From Bradyrhizobium jicamae (GTDB lineage Bacteria; Pseudomonadota; Alphaproteobacteria; Rhizobiales; Xanthobacteraceae): a stretch of DNA of 64,000 nt. Position numbers and translations under genes: made by a program. The DNA lies in contig NZ_JAFCKQ010000022.1 in NCBI RefSeq assembly GCF_018130215.1, positions 48,004-112,003 of the forward strand. Reading direction: 5' to 3'. Each line of letters begins with the position of its first letter. Position 1 is the stretch's first letter. Below, piece by piece: positions 16,834 through 24,870 of the stretch. The notes under the pieces are model-generated. The model was not told where the DNA came from. It did no database searches and saw only the letters and a program-made list of their open reading frames with translations.

Positions 16834-18078
16834 ATGCCTACGACACTCTTCAAGAATGCCAAGCTGCTCGACCCGCTTCAGCCAGACCTGCTCGAAGGGC
16901 ATCACGTGCTCGTCGAGAATGATCTGATCAAGGAGGTGTCCGACCGGCCGCTCTCCGCGTCAGCGGATCGCACCATCGATCTGAAGGGCAAGACCCTGAT
17001 GCCCGGGCTGATTGATCTGCATGTGCATGCGGTCGCCATCGAGCTCGATCTGGCGGCGCAGGCGCGTATGGCGAATGTGCTGGTGACGCTGCGCTCCACC
17101 ATGCTGCTGCGCGGCATGCTGAAGCGGGGCTTCACCACCGTGCGCGACGCCGGCGGCGCGGGCTACGCGCTCAAGCAGGCGATCGACACCGGCCTGACCG
17201 ATGGTCCGCGGCTGTTCGTCTCCGGCCGCGCGCTGAGCCAGACCGGCGGGCACGGCGACGGGCGGTCGCGTTCGGACTATCTGGCTGACCCGACCTGCTC
17301 CTGCTGCGTGCGGGTCGGCGCGCTGTCGCGCGTCGTCGACGGCGTCGATGCGGTGCGCAAGGCGGTGCGCGAGGAGCTGCAGATGGGCGCCGACCAGATC
17401 AAGATCATGGCGTCCGGCGGCGTTGCGTCGCCGACCGATCCGATCGGGGCCTATGGTTATTCCGAGGACGAGATTCGCGCCATCGTCGCGGAGGCGCGGG
17501 CGCGCCAGACCTATGTGCTCGCCCATGCCTACACGGCCGAAGCGATCGAGCGCGCGGTGCGCTGCGGCGTGCGCACCATCGAGCATGGCAATCTGGTCGA
17601 CCTGCCGACCGCGCGGCTGATGGCCGAGCAGGGCGCCTATGTGGTCCCGACCCTCGTCACGTATGAGGCGCTAGCGAGCGAGGGCGCCAAGTACGGCCTG
17701 CCTGCGGCGAGCGTCGCCAAGGTCGCCGACGTGCGCGATGCCGGACTGCGCTCGCTGTCGATCTACCGCGAGGCCGGCGTGAAGATGGGCTTCGGCACCG
17801 ACCTGCTCGGACCATCGCAGCGGCTGCAGAGCGACGAATTCCGCATTCGCGCCGAAGTGCTGGGTCCGCAGGCGGTGATCGCGAGTGCGACCATTGTCGG
17901 CGCCGAGGTGCTGCGCATGGACGGCAAGCTCGGCCGCATCGCAGCCGATGCGTTCGCCGACATGCTGGTGGTCGAAGGCAATCCGCTGCGTGATGTCTCC
18001 TGCCTGCTTGGCCAGGGCGACCGCATTCCGCTGGTCATGAAGGCCGGCAAGGTCCAGATCGACCGGCTGGAGGAATAG
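16834..18078 (+). CDS. Metal-dependent amidohydrolase (prolidase/imidazolonepropionase-like)
   Basis: TIM-barrel hydrolase of 414 aa. It shows the binuclear-metal ligand set of amidohydrolases: LIDLHVHA (HxH, near residue 63), the lysine in QIKIMASGG, VLAHAYT (His), TIEHGNL (His) and FGTDLLGP (Asp). The family includes Xaa-Pro dipeptidases and N-acyl or carbamate hydrolases acting on small peptides and amides. No signal peptide, so cytoplasmic. It follows the GAF gene by 18 bp as the last gene of the LysR-linked operon. An unusual CSCC run occurs near residue 155 (DPTCSCCVRV). Confidence 0.88.
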   Translation: MPTTLFKNAKLLDPLQPDLLEGHHVLVENDLIKEVSDRPLSASADRTIDLKGKTLMPGLIDLHVHAVAIELDLAAQARMANVLVTLRSTMLLRGMLKRGFTTVRDAGGAGYALKQAIDTGLTDGPRLFVSGRALSQTGGHGDGRSRSDYLADPTCSCCVRVGALSRVVDGVDAVRKAVREELQMGADQIKIMASGGVASPTDPIGAYGYSEDEIRAIVAEARARQTYVLAHAYTAEAIERAVRCGVRTIEHGNLVDLPTARLMAEQGAYVVPTLVTYEALASEGAKYGLPAASVAKVADVRDAGLRSLSIYREAGVKMGFGTDLLGPSQRLQSDEFRIRAEVLGPQAVIASATIVGAEVLRMDGKLGRIAADAFADMLVVEGNPLRDVSCLLGQGDRIPLVMKAGKVQIDRLEE

Positions 18079-18104
18079 CTCCCGCGCACTGCGGACGCGC
18101 TAGA

Positions 18105-18491
18105 CTAGCGAGCCTTCCGCGGAAACAGGCGATCGCGAATGTAGCGCGAGGTCGGCGTCAGGCGGATGCCGCGGGGCTTCTGCCAGGCCGCGCGATCGAT
18201 CTCCTTCTTGTCGCCGATCGCCAGACGGCCCTTGGCCTGCTTGGCAACGAAGATCGCGTCGCTCATCTTGCGCCCCGAGCGCTTGTTCCTTGCCGTTACT
18301 TCCTTCCAGAGGCTGAGCCTGCCGAGCTTGAGTTTCGGCAGTTCCTCCTTGATTTCGCGTTTCAGGCAATCCTTTCCGGATTCACGCCCACGCCTGCGGC
18401 CGCCGGGGAACATCCACAGCCCGTCAGATCGGCGTCTCACCAGAAGGATCTTGCCGCGCTTCGCGGCAACCAGTTTTGAGGACTTGGTCAT
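18105..18491 (-). CDS. Nudix hydrolase (MutT family)
   Basis: Small cytoplasmic Nudix protein, 128 aa from MTKSSKLVAA at 18491; a longer frame upstream crosses a perfect palindrome (18526-18549) and is judged to be noncoding. The complete Nudix box GX5EX7REUXEE is present as GGRRRGRESGKDCLKREIKE plus E L, with both catalytic Glu residues. Very basic C-terminal half. It could act on oxidised nucleotides or dinucleoside polyphosphates. Confidence 0.85.
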   Translation of the reverse strand: MTKSSKLVAAKRGKILLVRRRSDGLWMFPGGRRRGRESGKDCLKREIKEELPKLKLGRLSLWKEVTARNKRSGRKMSDAIFVAKQAKGRLAIGDKKEIDRAAWQKPRGIRLTPTSRYIRDRLFPRKAR

Positions 18492-18525
18492 TCGCAATTT
18501 CACAAACAGAATCGCATGTGTTCTA

Positions 18526-18549
18526 ACTTGTCTATTCCAATAGACAAGT
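18526..18549. promoter_or_regulatory. Perfect 11-bp-arm palindrome between Nudix and small ORF
   Basis: Arms ACTTGTCTATT and AATAGACAAGT with a 2-base CC centre, 24 bp in total, 35 bp upstream of the Nudix start. The length and symmetry suit a TetR-type operator; a 2-base loop makes an RNA hairpin less attractive. No TetR gene is adjacent. Confidence 0.55.
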
Positions 18550-18682
18550 CCATGGCGTTGTTCCAATGGGCTCGTGCTGGGACCGATTGCCGCTTTCGGT
18601 TGCTGCAATAGGGATCGCGGGTTCGATTGACATTTTGTTCTTGTTATGTTCCTTTCGTCCTCCATGGTGAGGAGGCAATGCG

Positions 18683-19015
18683 ATGGACAACCGTATCAGC
18701 GAAATTCGCAGGCAAATCAGGGCGTTGCGGGTCAGCATGCTTGAGGCCGAGGCGATCGTGCGGGAGCAGATCAACCGCGATGAGGATTGCGCCTTCGTTG
18801 CCGGGGATCTGCTGAAGATGCGGATGGTCATGACCCGCCTCGTTGAGGAGCGGGCAATGCTCGGCGACCGCGAGCCGATCCTCGTTAGCAGGGTTTCCGC
18901 GCCGCGCTGCGGCGCCCGTCGTGATTCTGCCGGCGAAGCGTCAGCTGTTCGCGCTCAGCAGCAAACGTGCATGACGGCGCGGCTGATCGACCGGAGCAGA
19001 CATCAACGCGCGTAA
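18683..19015 (+). CDS. Small helical hypothetical protein
   Basis: Unknown function, 110 aa. A good ribosome site (GGAGG, 7 bp before ATG) supports the start MDNRISEIRRQIRALRVSML. The first 65 residues look like a helical hairpin, charged and soluble; the tail after GDREPILV is low complexity and overlaps the 3' end of the convergent MRJP-like gene by 13 bp, so the last residues may not be conserved. Proteins of this shape are common in Bradyrhizobium. Confidence 0.6.
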   Translation: MDNRISEIRRQIRALRVSMLEAEAIVREQINRDEDCAFVAGDLLKMRMVMTRLVEERAMLGDREPILVSRVSAPRCGARRDSAGEASAVRAQQQTCMTARLIDRSRHQRA

Positions 19016-20148
19016 CGGCGGCGTTCCGGAAGCCTCACTCTGAAGATCGTGAACGGCCCCGAGCGCGGCAGGTCGTTCTTGAAGGCGACTTCCCACAGAT
19101 GGGAGTCGGCGATGTAGAGATAGCCCTGACTGATCGCGAAGCCGTCCGCCCATGACAGTTTCGAGGGATCGCGAACGAAGACCTTGGTGGCCAATGTATG
19201 GCTCGGCGTTCGCGTAATGGCGACGACGCTGCCTTGCTCCAGATCGCCTCCGTAGAGCGTCCCGTTCCTGTCCATGATCAGGCCGCCGCTCAGCACCGAG
19301 CTGCCGAGATATTCGACCTTCTTTGCGAGCTCGGCGTCGGACAGCCGTGTGTCGCGCAACGCTGCAGTCGGAACGCGCCAATAATTGTGGTCCGTCAGCG
19401 GGCGATAATAGAGCCACTGTGAATCGGGCGACAGCGCGATGCCGTCGGCGTGGATTGCAACGACCGAACCGTCCGGCCGCAGGGCAGCCTCCTTGCCGAT
19501 CATGAGATGCTGCTTGGGATCGGCGAATGTCGAGCGATCCGCAACCAGCACCTGCCGCGCGTTTCCCGTCTTCAGGTCGAGCACGACCAGGCTGCCCTTG
19601 TTGCCGGCGTTGGTCAGATAGGCGAAATTGTGCACGACATCGATCCTGACGTCGTTGAGGGCATCCTTCGGCGAGACCACGCCGGTGAAGTCGTACTGCC
19701 GGATGATCCGGTTGCTGGACAGGTCGAATTCGACGAGCTTCGGCGGCAGCCGGTCCTGATCCACTTTGGGCAGTGACGAGTCGAGCGCCCACAGATGATC
19801 CTTGCCGTCGACCCAGAGCGCCTGCACGGAGATCCACTGCGAAGCGCCCTTGCCCTGCTCGTCGAACTTGTTCCAGGCAGCGTCGGGATATGGCGTCAGC
19901 TCGCCGGTGCGGGGATTGACTTCGACCATGCTGTCGCTCGACCGGACCCGACCGGCCGGCGCAGTCGCGAACACGCGGCCCCTCGCGGAGACGCCGATGC
20001 CGACGAGGCGGAAGTCATCCTGGAAGGCCTTCACCGTTTCGGGGGCTGGTCCGATCTTGGTTGCAGGTGCCGGGCCCTCACCATGGGCCGCCATCGGAGA
20101 CAGGGCGATGCAAACCAGGATCACGTTCAGCAGCATTGGCCTGGACAA
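19003..20148 (-). CDS. Major royal jelly/yellow-type (MRJP) beta-propeller protein
   Basis: Secreted protein of about 381 aa. A TTG start at 20148 sits 5 bp after GGGAGG and is preferred; an ATG four codons later (20136) is the alternative. The signal peptide is MLLNVILVCIALSPMAAHGE. Recognisable MRJP features are KVDQDRLPPKLVEFDLSSNR, NFAYLTNAGNKGSLVVLDLK, DGIALSPDSQWLYYRPLTDH and YLYIADSHLWEV. The family forms six-bladed propellers related to SMP-30 lactonases; bacterial members have no agreed function, though ligand binding or lactone hydrolysis in the periplasm is possible. Confidence 0.82.
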   Translation of the reverse strand: MSRPMLLNVILVCIALSPMAAHGEGPAPATKIGPAPETVKAFQDDFRLVGIGVSARGRVFATAPAGRVRSSDSMVEVNPRTGELTPYPDAAWNKFDEQGKGASQWISVQALWVDGKDHLWALDSSLPKVDQDRLPPKLVEFDLSSNRIIRQYDFTGVVSPKDALNDVRIDVVHNFAYLTNAGNKGSLVVLDLKTGNARQVLVADRSTFADPKQHLMIGKEAALRPDGSVVAIHADGIALSPDSQWLYYRPLTDHNYWRVPTAALRDTRLSDAELAKKVEYLGSSVLSGGLIMDRNGTLYGGDLEQGSVVAITRTPSHTLATKVFVRDPSKLSWADGFAISQGYLYIADSHLWEVAFKNDLPRSGPFTIFRVRLPERRRYAR

Positions 20149-20291
20149 CGGGACCTCCCTGTCAATGTTCGTGCGACGGATCCCGTCCACAACTTGGCAA
20201 CCCAACCAGCTGTTCCGTCATGGGAGGCATCCGATCCGGGTGATCGCAGGCTGTTGATCGGCGGTTCGCCCGTGAGGGCGCTGACATGCGC

Positions 20292-20678
20292 TTACGGCAG
20301 CGCGTCTGCCGGATGCTTGTCGTGGTGCTCGACATATTCGACGCGCATCTGGTCCGGATGCCGCACCAGCATGTTGCGGCCGGTCGGCACCTGCTTCGGT
20401 GCCTCGAGCACGGTGGCGCCGACGCTCGGCAGATGTCTTGCGAACGCGTCGATGTCGTCGACCATGAAAGTCAATTGCGTGGCCCTGAAGCGCGCGAGGC
20501 TTTGCTCGGTCCCCGCGATGAACAGGATCGAGGCGACCTGGGCGAGCCGCAGCGCATATTCGGGATAGTCGAAGCGCAGCCGGGCCTTCTGACCGATCAG
20601 GGCCTCATAAAACGCGACGGTATCGTCCAGACTGTGCAGCGGCAGGTAATGTCGTGCCAGGATATTGAGCACTTTCAT
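20292..20678 (-). CDS. VOC/glyoxalase-superfamily protein
   Basis: Small vicinal-oxygen-chelate protein, 128 aa, starting MKVLNILARHYLPLHSLDDT at 20678 after GAGGAC. The beta-alpha-beta-beta-beta repeats are visible: DTVAFYEALIGQKARLRFDY and the second half ending HPDQMRVEYVEHHDKH. It lies 28 bp after the MerR gene on the same strand, so it is probably part of the response that MerR controls. It could be a lyase, a resistance protein or a ligand-binding protein. Confidence 0.82.
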   Translation of the reverse strand: MKVLNILARHYLPLHSLDDTVAFYEALIGQKARLRFDYPEYALRLAQVASILFIAGTEQSLARFRATQLTFMVDDIDAFARHLPSVGATVLEAPKQVPTGRNMLVRHPDQMRVEYVEHHDKHPADALP

Positions 20679-20706
20679 GGCGATGTCCTCATTTGTCGTG
20701 GTGGCT

Positions 20707-21048
20707 TCAGTCCGATCCGGCCAGTCGGCGGGCCAAAGCGCGCCGCCGCCTGCGGAGCGCGGCGATCGCACGATCGATCTGGTCGAGCTTGTCCTGCATC
20801 ACCGCGGCGCAATTGACGCGCGCCCGTCGCGGCCCGTCTTCGAGCGCGGTGAGGAGATTGCGCAGCTCGCGGGTCGAGAAGCCCGAGGCGATCAAATCCC
20901 GCACCCATGCGGCGCGTTCGATCTCGGCGGCGGAAAAGCTTCGATAGCCGTTCATGGTCCGCCGCGCCACCACGAGGCCCGCTGCCTCGTAGTGCCTGAG
21001 GACGCGGGAACTGACGCCGAGATGGCGCGCGGCCTCCTGAATCTTCAT
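20707..21048 (-). CDS. MerR family transcriptional regulator
   Basis: A 113-aa MerR protein. Start after GGAGAT. The winged HTH is MKIQEAARHLGVSSRVLRHY with wing RTMNGYRSFSAAEIERAAWV, followed by the dimerisation helix DKLDQIDRAIAALRRRRRAL. There is no C-terminal cysteine motif; the only Cys is in VNCAAV, so a metal sensor of the CueR kind is unlikely. First gene of a two-gene operon with the VOC protein. Confidence 0.9.
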   Translation of the reverse strand: MKIQEAARHLGVSSRVLRHYEAAGLVVARRTMNGYRSFSAAEIERAAWVRDLIASGFSTRELRNLLTALEDGPRRARVNCAAVMQDKLDQIDRAIAALRRRRRALARRLAGSD

Positions 21049-21084
21049 CGCGATCTCCTGTCGAAGGCCGGCCTAGCACCCTCT

Positions 21085-21105
21085 CATTAATGTCAATGTC
21101 AAGCG
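21085..21105 (-). promoter_or_regulatory. Candidate promoter of the MerR-VOC operon
   Basis: On the minus strand TTGACATTGACATT gives a repeated -35-like TTGACA, with GCTAGGCC further downstream near the -10 position. The spacing is loose, as is common for MerR-controlled promoters, but the -10 is poor. Confidence 0.35.
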
Positions 21106-21288
21106 CCTCCTTGCGGCGGCTTCGACACAAATGGCTCCGATGCCCTGCTCCGGGCGGGATGGCGAATCCGGCCGTTGCGACATATCGTGCGCGAAACCCT
21201 GCCGGCCGTTCATCGCCGGGTCATGTGCCTGTGGCCATCGTCAGCGGCACGAGCCGGCGCGCGCCGGGACATGCGGAGGAGTTTTGGG

Positions 21289-22092
21289 ATGACCAAAAGC
21301 GGACGGCTTGCGACGGCGGCACTCGCTGCGATCCTGCTTGTTGCAACGCCGGGCGCAGAGGCCAATGCGGCGCAATGCGGCAACGGCCCGGGCGGCTTCG
21401 AAAACTGGAAGCGGGAATTTTCCGAGGAGGCGAGGGCCAAGGGCATCGGCCAGGCCGCGCTTGGCGCGCTGATGCAGACCAACTACGCCAGTGCGACCAT
21501 CGCCGCCGACCGCAGCCAGCATAGTTTCAGCCTTTCGCTCGGGGCGTTCATGGCAAAGCGCGGCGCTTCGACCATCGTGTCGCGCGGCCGCTCTCTGAAG
21601 CAGTCGCAGGCGGCGCTGTTCGCCTCGATCCAGCAGCGCTACGGCGTGCCGCCGGGGCCGCTGATCGCGATCTGGGGCATGGAGACCGGCTTCGGCAGCC
21701 AGCGCGGCAACCAGAACATGCTGTCGTCGATCGCAACCCTTGCCTATGATTGCCGCCGTCCGGACTTCTTCACGGACCAGCTCTATGCGGCGCTGAAGCT
21801 GATCGATCGAGGCGCCATTTCCGCTGGCCAGCGCGGCTCGATGCATGGCGAGGTCGGCCAGACCCAGTTCATGCCGAAGAACATCCTCAACTACGGCACC
21901 GGCAATCTCGACGTTGCCGCCAATGCGCTGAACTCGACGGCGAATTTCCTGCGCGCCCATGGCTGGCGGGCAGGCGCTGGCTATCAGCCCGGGGAACCCA
22001 ACTTCGCCGCGATCGAGGCATGGAACGCCGCGCAGGTCTATCAGAAGGCGATCGCCATCATGGGACGGCAGATCGACGGCGGCGACGAGTAG
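21289..22092 (+). CDS. Lytic murein transglycosylase (MltB/SLT_2 type)
   Basis: Periplasmic peptidoglycan-cleaving enzyme, 267 aa. The ATG at 21289 lies 8 bp after GGAGGA and begins a Sec signal (SGRLATAALAAILLVATPGA cut near ANA). Family motifs are FENWKREFSEEARAKGI at the start of the mature protein, IWGMETGFGSQRGN carrying the catalytic Glu (ETGFG), MHGEVGQTQFMPKNILNYG and NSTANFLRAHGWRAGAGY. It is shorter than E. coli MltB and lacks a peptidoglycan-binding domain. Confidence 0.92.
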   Translation: MTKSGRLATAALAAILLVATPGAEANAAQCGNGPGGFENWKREFSEEARAKGIGQAALGALMQTNYASATIAADRSQHSFSLSLGAFMAKRGASTIVSRGRSLKQSQAALFASIQQRYGVPPGPLIAIWGMETGFGSQRGNQNMLSSIATLAYDCRRPDFFTDQLYAALKLIDRGAISAGQRGSMHGEVGQTQFMPKNILNYGTGNLDVAANALNSTANFLRAHGWRAGAGYQPGEPNFAAIEAWNAAQVYQKAIAIMGRQIDGGDE

Positions 22093-22145
22093 GTGCCAGG
22101 CTCCATCGGAACGAACGAGGCTCCGAGCGGTGCCGATAACACCGT

Positions 22146-22532
22146 TCACACGTCGCCTGCGCCTTCTGTCGCCGGAAAAGGTGCGCCAGGCAGATAGACC
22201 CTGATCGGACGGATCTCATAGACCGCCGTCGGATTGACGCTGCGCAGGTCGCGGGCGGCCTCGAGCGCAGCGTCCTCGTCAACGCAATCGATCACATAGA
22301 GGCCGAGCAACTGCTCCTTGGTCTCGGCAAACGGTCCGTCGATCACCATGCCGTGGCCGGGTCCGCGCAGGGTGCGGGCGTCCCTGGTGTCGCCGAGCCG
22401 TGCGGCGGGGCCGAGCTGTCCTGCCAACCGCCGGTGCACTCCCCGCAGGCCGGTCATGACGGACGCATCCTCGTCCGCGGTCCATGACTTGACCTCGGCT
22501 TCGACGTGATAGGCCAGGATGGCATAAAGCAT
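22146..22532 (-). CDS. YciI-like protein (DGPF domain)
   Basis: Small dimeric alpha/beta protein, 128 aa, starting MLYAILAYHVEAEVKSWTAD after GGAGA. The family motif VIDGPFAETKEQLLGLYVID includes the DGPF signature and the downstream helix; RPIRVYLPG ends the fold. Members are often encoded with ECF sigma factors, but none lies next to this one. The structured RNA unit described at 22742-22911 lies directly upstream on the same strand and its terminator ends about 210 bp before this start. Confidence 0.85.
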   Translation of the reverse strand: MLYAILAYHVEAEVKSWTADEDASVMTGLRGVHRRLAGQLGPAARLGDTRDARTLRGPGHGMVIDGPFAETKEQLLGLYVIDCVDEDAALEAARDLRSVNPTAVYEIRPIRVYLPGAPFPATEGAGDV

Positions 22533-22741
22533 CAGTTGCTCTCCTCGTGTGCTGTGTGACCGTCCAAAGGACGTTTGCGCGCCGGCCGGTCCGACAATTC
22601 GTTTGGCGAATCCTGTGCGGTTGATGTCGCGACCCGAGGATCAATGAAACTGTCCGGGAATGATCGCGTGGAGCGGCCTTGAATGGCAGCAGCCGCTGGT
22701 GGCCGCGCCGGCTCCGGCTTCCGACTGCGAATCGCCCAAGC

Positions 22742-22773
22742 AAAAGGCGCGGCGGGATGACTCCCGTCGCGCC
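22742..22773 (-). terminator. Intrinsic terminator of the compact transcript
   Basis: On the minus strand GGCGCGACGGGA pairs with TCCCGCCGCGCC (one A-C mismatch) around the loop GTCA and is followed by TTTT. This is the best rho-independent terminator shape in the window. Confidence 0.75.
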
Positions 22774-22837
22774 CGGTTTTGTTGTCTCGCTGGTCCAGGG
22801 CTGAGAGCGCCCCGATGCCAGGCTCAATGGTCAAAGC

Positions 22838-22882
22838 CTAGCGGGCGATCCCAGCGAGGTGACAGCGCTTGAGACAAGACAC
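22838..22882 (-). CDS. 14-aa candidate leader/small peptide
   Basis: GTG at 22882 opens MSCLKRCHLAGIAR and stops at TAG. The Shine-Dalgarno match (AAAGGAGGTGATCC) is complete and placed 7 bp from the start, far better than at most genes here. The peptide is basic with two Cys (CLKRC). No similar peptide is recognised with certainty. Its short length and the terminator 60 bp downstream suggest a leader or an RNA that sequesters ribosomes. Confidence 0.5.
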   Translation of the reverse strand: MSCLKRCHLAGIAR

Positions 22883-22916
22883 TGGATCACCTCCTTTCTT
22901 TGTTGATGGGACCATC

Positions 22917-22946
22917 AATATAGGCGCCGAATCGACTGCTGTTAAG
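22917..22946 (-). promoter_or_regulatory. Promoter of the compact transcript
   Basis: CTTAAC (22941-22946) and TATATT (22917-22922) separated by 18 bp on the minus strand, a housekeeping-like promoter by alphaproteobacterial standards. Confidence 0.45.
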
Positions 22947-23071
22947 GCCAGCCGCGCCCCGGAGTGTGAGGGAACGGGGCCGCGGGCCGGGAGACCACGG
23001 CAGTCCCGCCGGGACCAAAGCCGCGGGGGCAGTTGAGGCCGCCGCCCGGCCGTGTTAGGTGATCGCCCGAC

Positions 23072-23145
23072 GCGGGTGTAGCTCAATGGTAGAGCAGCAG
23101 CCTTCCAAGCTGAATACGAGGGTTCGATTCCCTTCACCCGCTCCA
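23072..23145 (+). tRNA. tRNA-Gly (anticodon TCC)
   Basis: Complete cloverleaf: acceptor arms GCGGGTG/CACCCGC, D-arm GCTC-AATGGTA-GAGC, anticodon loop CTTCCAA (TCC), T-arm GAGGG-TTCGATT-CCCTT and an encoded CCA end. It reads glycine codon GGA (and GGG by wobble). Confidence 0.96.
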
Positions 23146-23157
23146 ATTGCTTCTTCG

Positions 23158-24870
23158 CTATCGCGGTTCGGCCCCGGCGACGGTTGCCAACGGCCGTTTC
23201 ACGATCGCCCGCCGGTCTTTCACGTAGGCGATGGGAACGCCGAACCTTTCCACGGTGGCGATGACCTCGCCGTCCAGATCCTGGTCACAATTCATCTGTG
23301 TCGGCGCAATGAAGAACTCGGACTCGCTCCATTCGTGCCTGAAGTCCCAATGCAATTGCGGCAGCGTAACGGTGTGATCGAATGCCACACGCTCGCCGCA
23401 TACAGCGACCGAAAAGATCTGCGGCGACGGTAGCGGGTCGACCGGCGGCCTATCGCGCACGAATGCCTCGAGTTTGCGGACGGCCTCGGGCATGCTGTTG
23501 AACCAATAGTCCATGTCATAGCGGCGGAATGCGCCGGGCAGACCTCCGACGAGCGCGTTATAGGACAGGTTCTCGTAAGGATGCAGCCGAACGAGGGTGA
23601 CGCCCTCCCATACAAAGAACCCACTGACCACGGCAACGACGCCGGCAGCCAGGCGCCTGTCTTGCACCTCGATCGCATCGAGCAAAGCGCTGAAGCCGAC
23701 ACCGGCGAGCACCGCGAGGGGCGGCAACACAAACAGGAAATGCCGCATCCCGGTGAAGGCCGGGCCCCGAAACAGCAACTGGCTCGCCACCGGGATGATC
23801 GCTGTCAGGAACACCAGCGCGAGATCACGCCGTCGCTGCTGCGAATCGTCTCCGTACAGTCTGCGGAACAGCGAGATCGATCCTAACGCGGCGCCGGCCA
23901 ACGTGACGAGCGGCACACGGATCAAAAGATAGGCCGGAACATAGATCCGCGGCACATCGGCCATCTCATAAGTGCGCCCCGCGAAAACGGTGCGGATCGG
24001 ATAATGAAATTCCGAGAAGACAAGCAGGCCACGGATTGGATTGAGCAGCGACAGCGCAGCCCACGGCCATGCCAGGACCATCACGAGCCAGGCCAGTGCC
24101 ACGGCTGGCAAGGCCTTGAGCGCAGATCGGGCGGCGAAGCGCAGCCGTCCGCCGCGTTCGCGCCAGGGTAGATTGAGCGCGATCGTCAAGCCGAGATAGA
24201 TGAGCGAAAGCAGGCCCAGGCTGCGCAGCCCGAGCGCCGCGCCGGCCAGCAGACCGAACGCTGCAACATCGGCGGTGCCGGGCGACGGCAATCGGCGCCC
24301 GATGCGGACGAGAAACAGCGTGGTCCCCGCCATCGCGGAGGCGAACGGAATATCCTTGGTGTGATTGAACATCGCGCCATACCACGCCCCGCAGAGCGCA
24401 AGCGCGATCGCGGCACCCAGGCCCGCGCGCGGTCCCGCAATCGATCGCGCCGTCGCCGCCGCAGCAGCGATCCCGCTTACCCCGATCAGTGCGCAAAGGA
24501 TGTGACGGAGTGCATACGGATCGACGGGAATGACGTTGGCGAGCGCCACGGCGATGACGTCGAACAGTCCGCCATAGAGGTAGAGGTTCTCGAAGCTGAA
24601 CAGGTCGCGAGCTGAAAAGCCGCTGCGATAGTACGCGATGATCAACTCGCCATAATGATGCTGCACGACTTCATCGTTGGAGATGGCGTAGTCCTTGCAA
24701 GTTGCCAGCACCACGGCTGTGAGCAGCACAAGCGCCACGCAAGCGAGCGCATCGCAAGGATCGGAAGGGAGGAACCGGAAAGCCGGTCTCGCCAGGTCAG
24801 ATTTCGTCGCGGCGGAAATGCGATTCCGAGCCTGTTGCGTCTTCGTCCGAGGTGACGGGGCGGGTGTCAT
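23158..24870 (-). CDS. GT-C type membrane glycosyltransferase (GT39/ArnT-like)
   Basis: Polytopic membrane protein, 570 aa with about 11 hydrophobic helices and a C-terminal soluble part. The first periplasmic loop holds KDYAISNDEVVQHHYGEL, in which the Asp-Glu pair is placed like the catalytic acid of GT-C enzymes (PMT/ArnT-like), and NHTKDIPFASAM recalls the second conserved loop. It would transfer a sugar from a polyprenyl-phosphate donor to an envelope acceptor. It lies 12 bp from tRNA-Gly, convergent with it. Acceptor and sugar are unknown. Confidence 0.75.
   Translation of the reverse strand: MTPAPSPRTKTQQARNRISAATKSDLARPAFRFLPSDPCDALACVALVLLTAVVLATCKDYAISNDEVVQHHYGELIIAYYRSGFSARDLFSFENLYLYGGLFDVIAVALANVIPVDPYALRHILCALIGVSGIAAAAATARSIAGPRAGLGAAIALALCGAWYGAMFNHTKDIPFASAMAGTTLFLVRIGRRLPSPGTADVAAFGLLAGAALGLRSLGLLSLIYLGLTIALNLPWRERGGRLRFAARSALKALPAVALAWLVMVLAWPWAALSLLNPIRGLLVFSEFHYPIRTVFAGRTYEMADVPRIYVPAYLLIRVPLVTLAGAALGSISLFRRLYGDDSQQRRRDLALVFLTAIIPVASQLLFRGPAFTGMRHFLFVLPPLAVLAGVGFSALLDAIEVQDRRLAAGVVAVVSGFFVWEGVTLVRLHPYENLSYNALVGGLPGAFRRYDMDYWFNSMPEAVRKLEAFVRDRPPVDPLPSPQIFSVAVCGERVAFDHTVTLPQLHWDFRHEWSESEFFIAPTQMNCDQDLDGEVIATVERFGVPIAYVKDRRAIVKRPLATVAGAEPR

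Larger units (their letters stand above)
22742..22911 (-). ncRNA. Compact structured transcript with a 14-codon ORF (candidate sRNA or leader)
   Basis: Inferred from signals in order on the minus strand: -35-like CTTAAC (22941-22946), 18-bp spacer, -10 TATATT (22917-22922), a 7-bp hairpin TTGATGG/CCATCAA (22903-22918) at or just before the expected 5' end, an SD region AAAGGAGGTGATCC that is fully complementary to the 16S rRNA 3' end, a GTG-started 14-codon ORF and an intrinsic terminator (22742-22773). Either a self-contained small RNA/peptide gene or an attenuating leader for the YciI-like gene downstream. The rest of 22533-23071 shows no other gene except tRNA-Gly. Confidence 0.55.

Noticed and set aside
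22838..23146. A 102-codon minus-strand frame that spans tRNA-Gly
   Set aside because: It runs through the tRNA gene; only its last 14 codons, with their own perfect SD, are credible.
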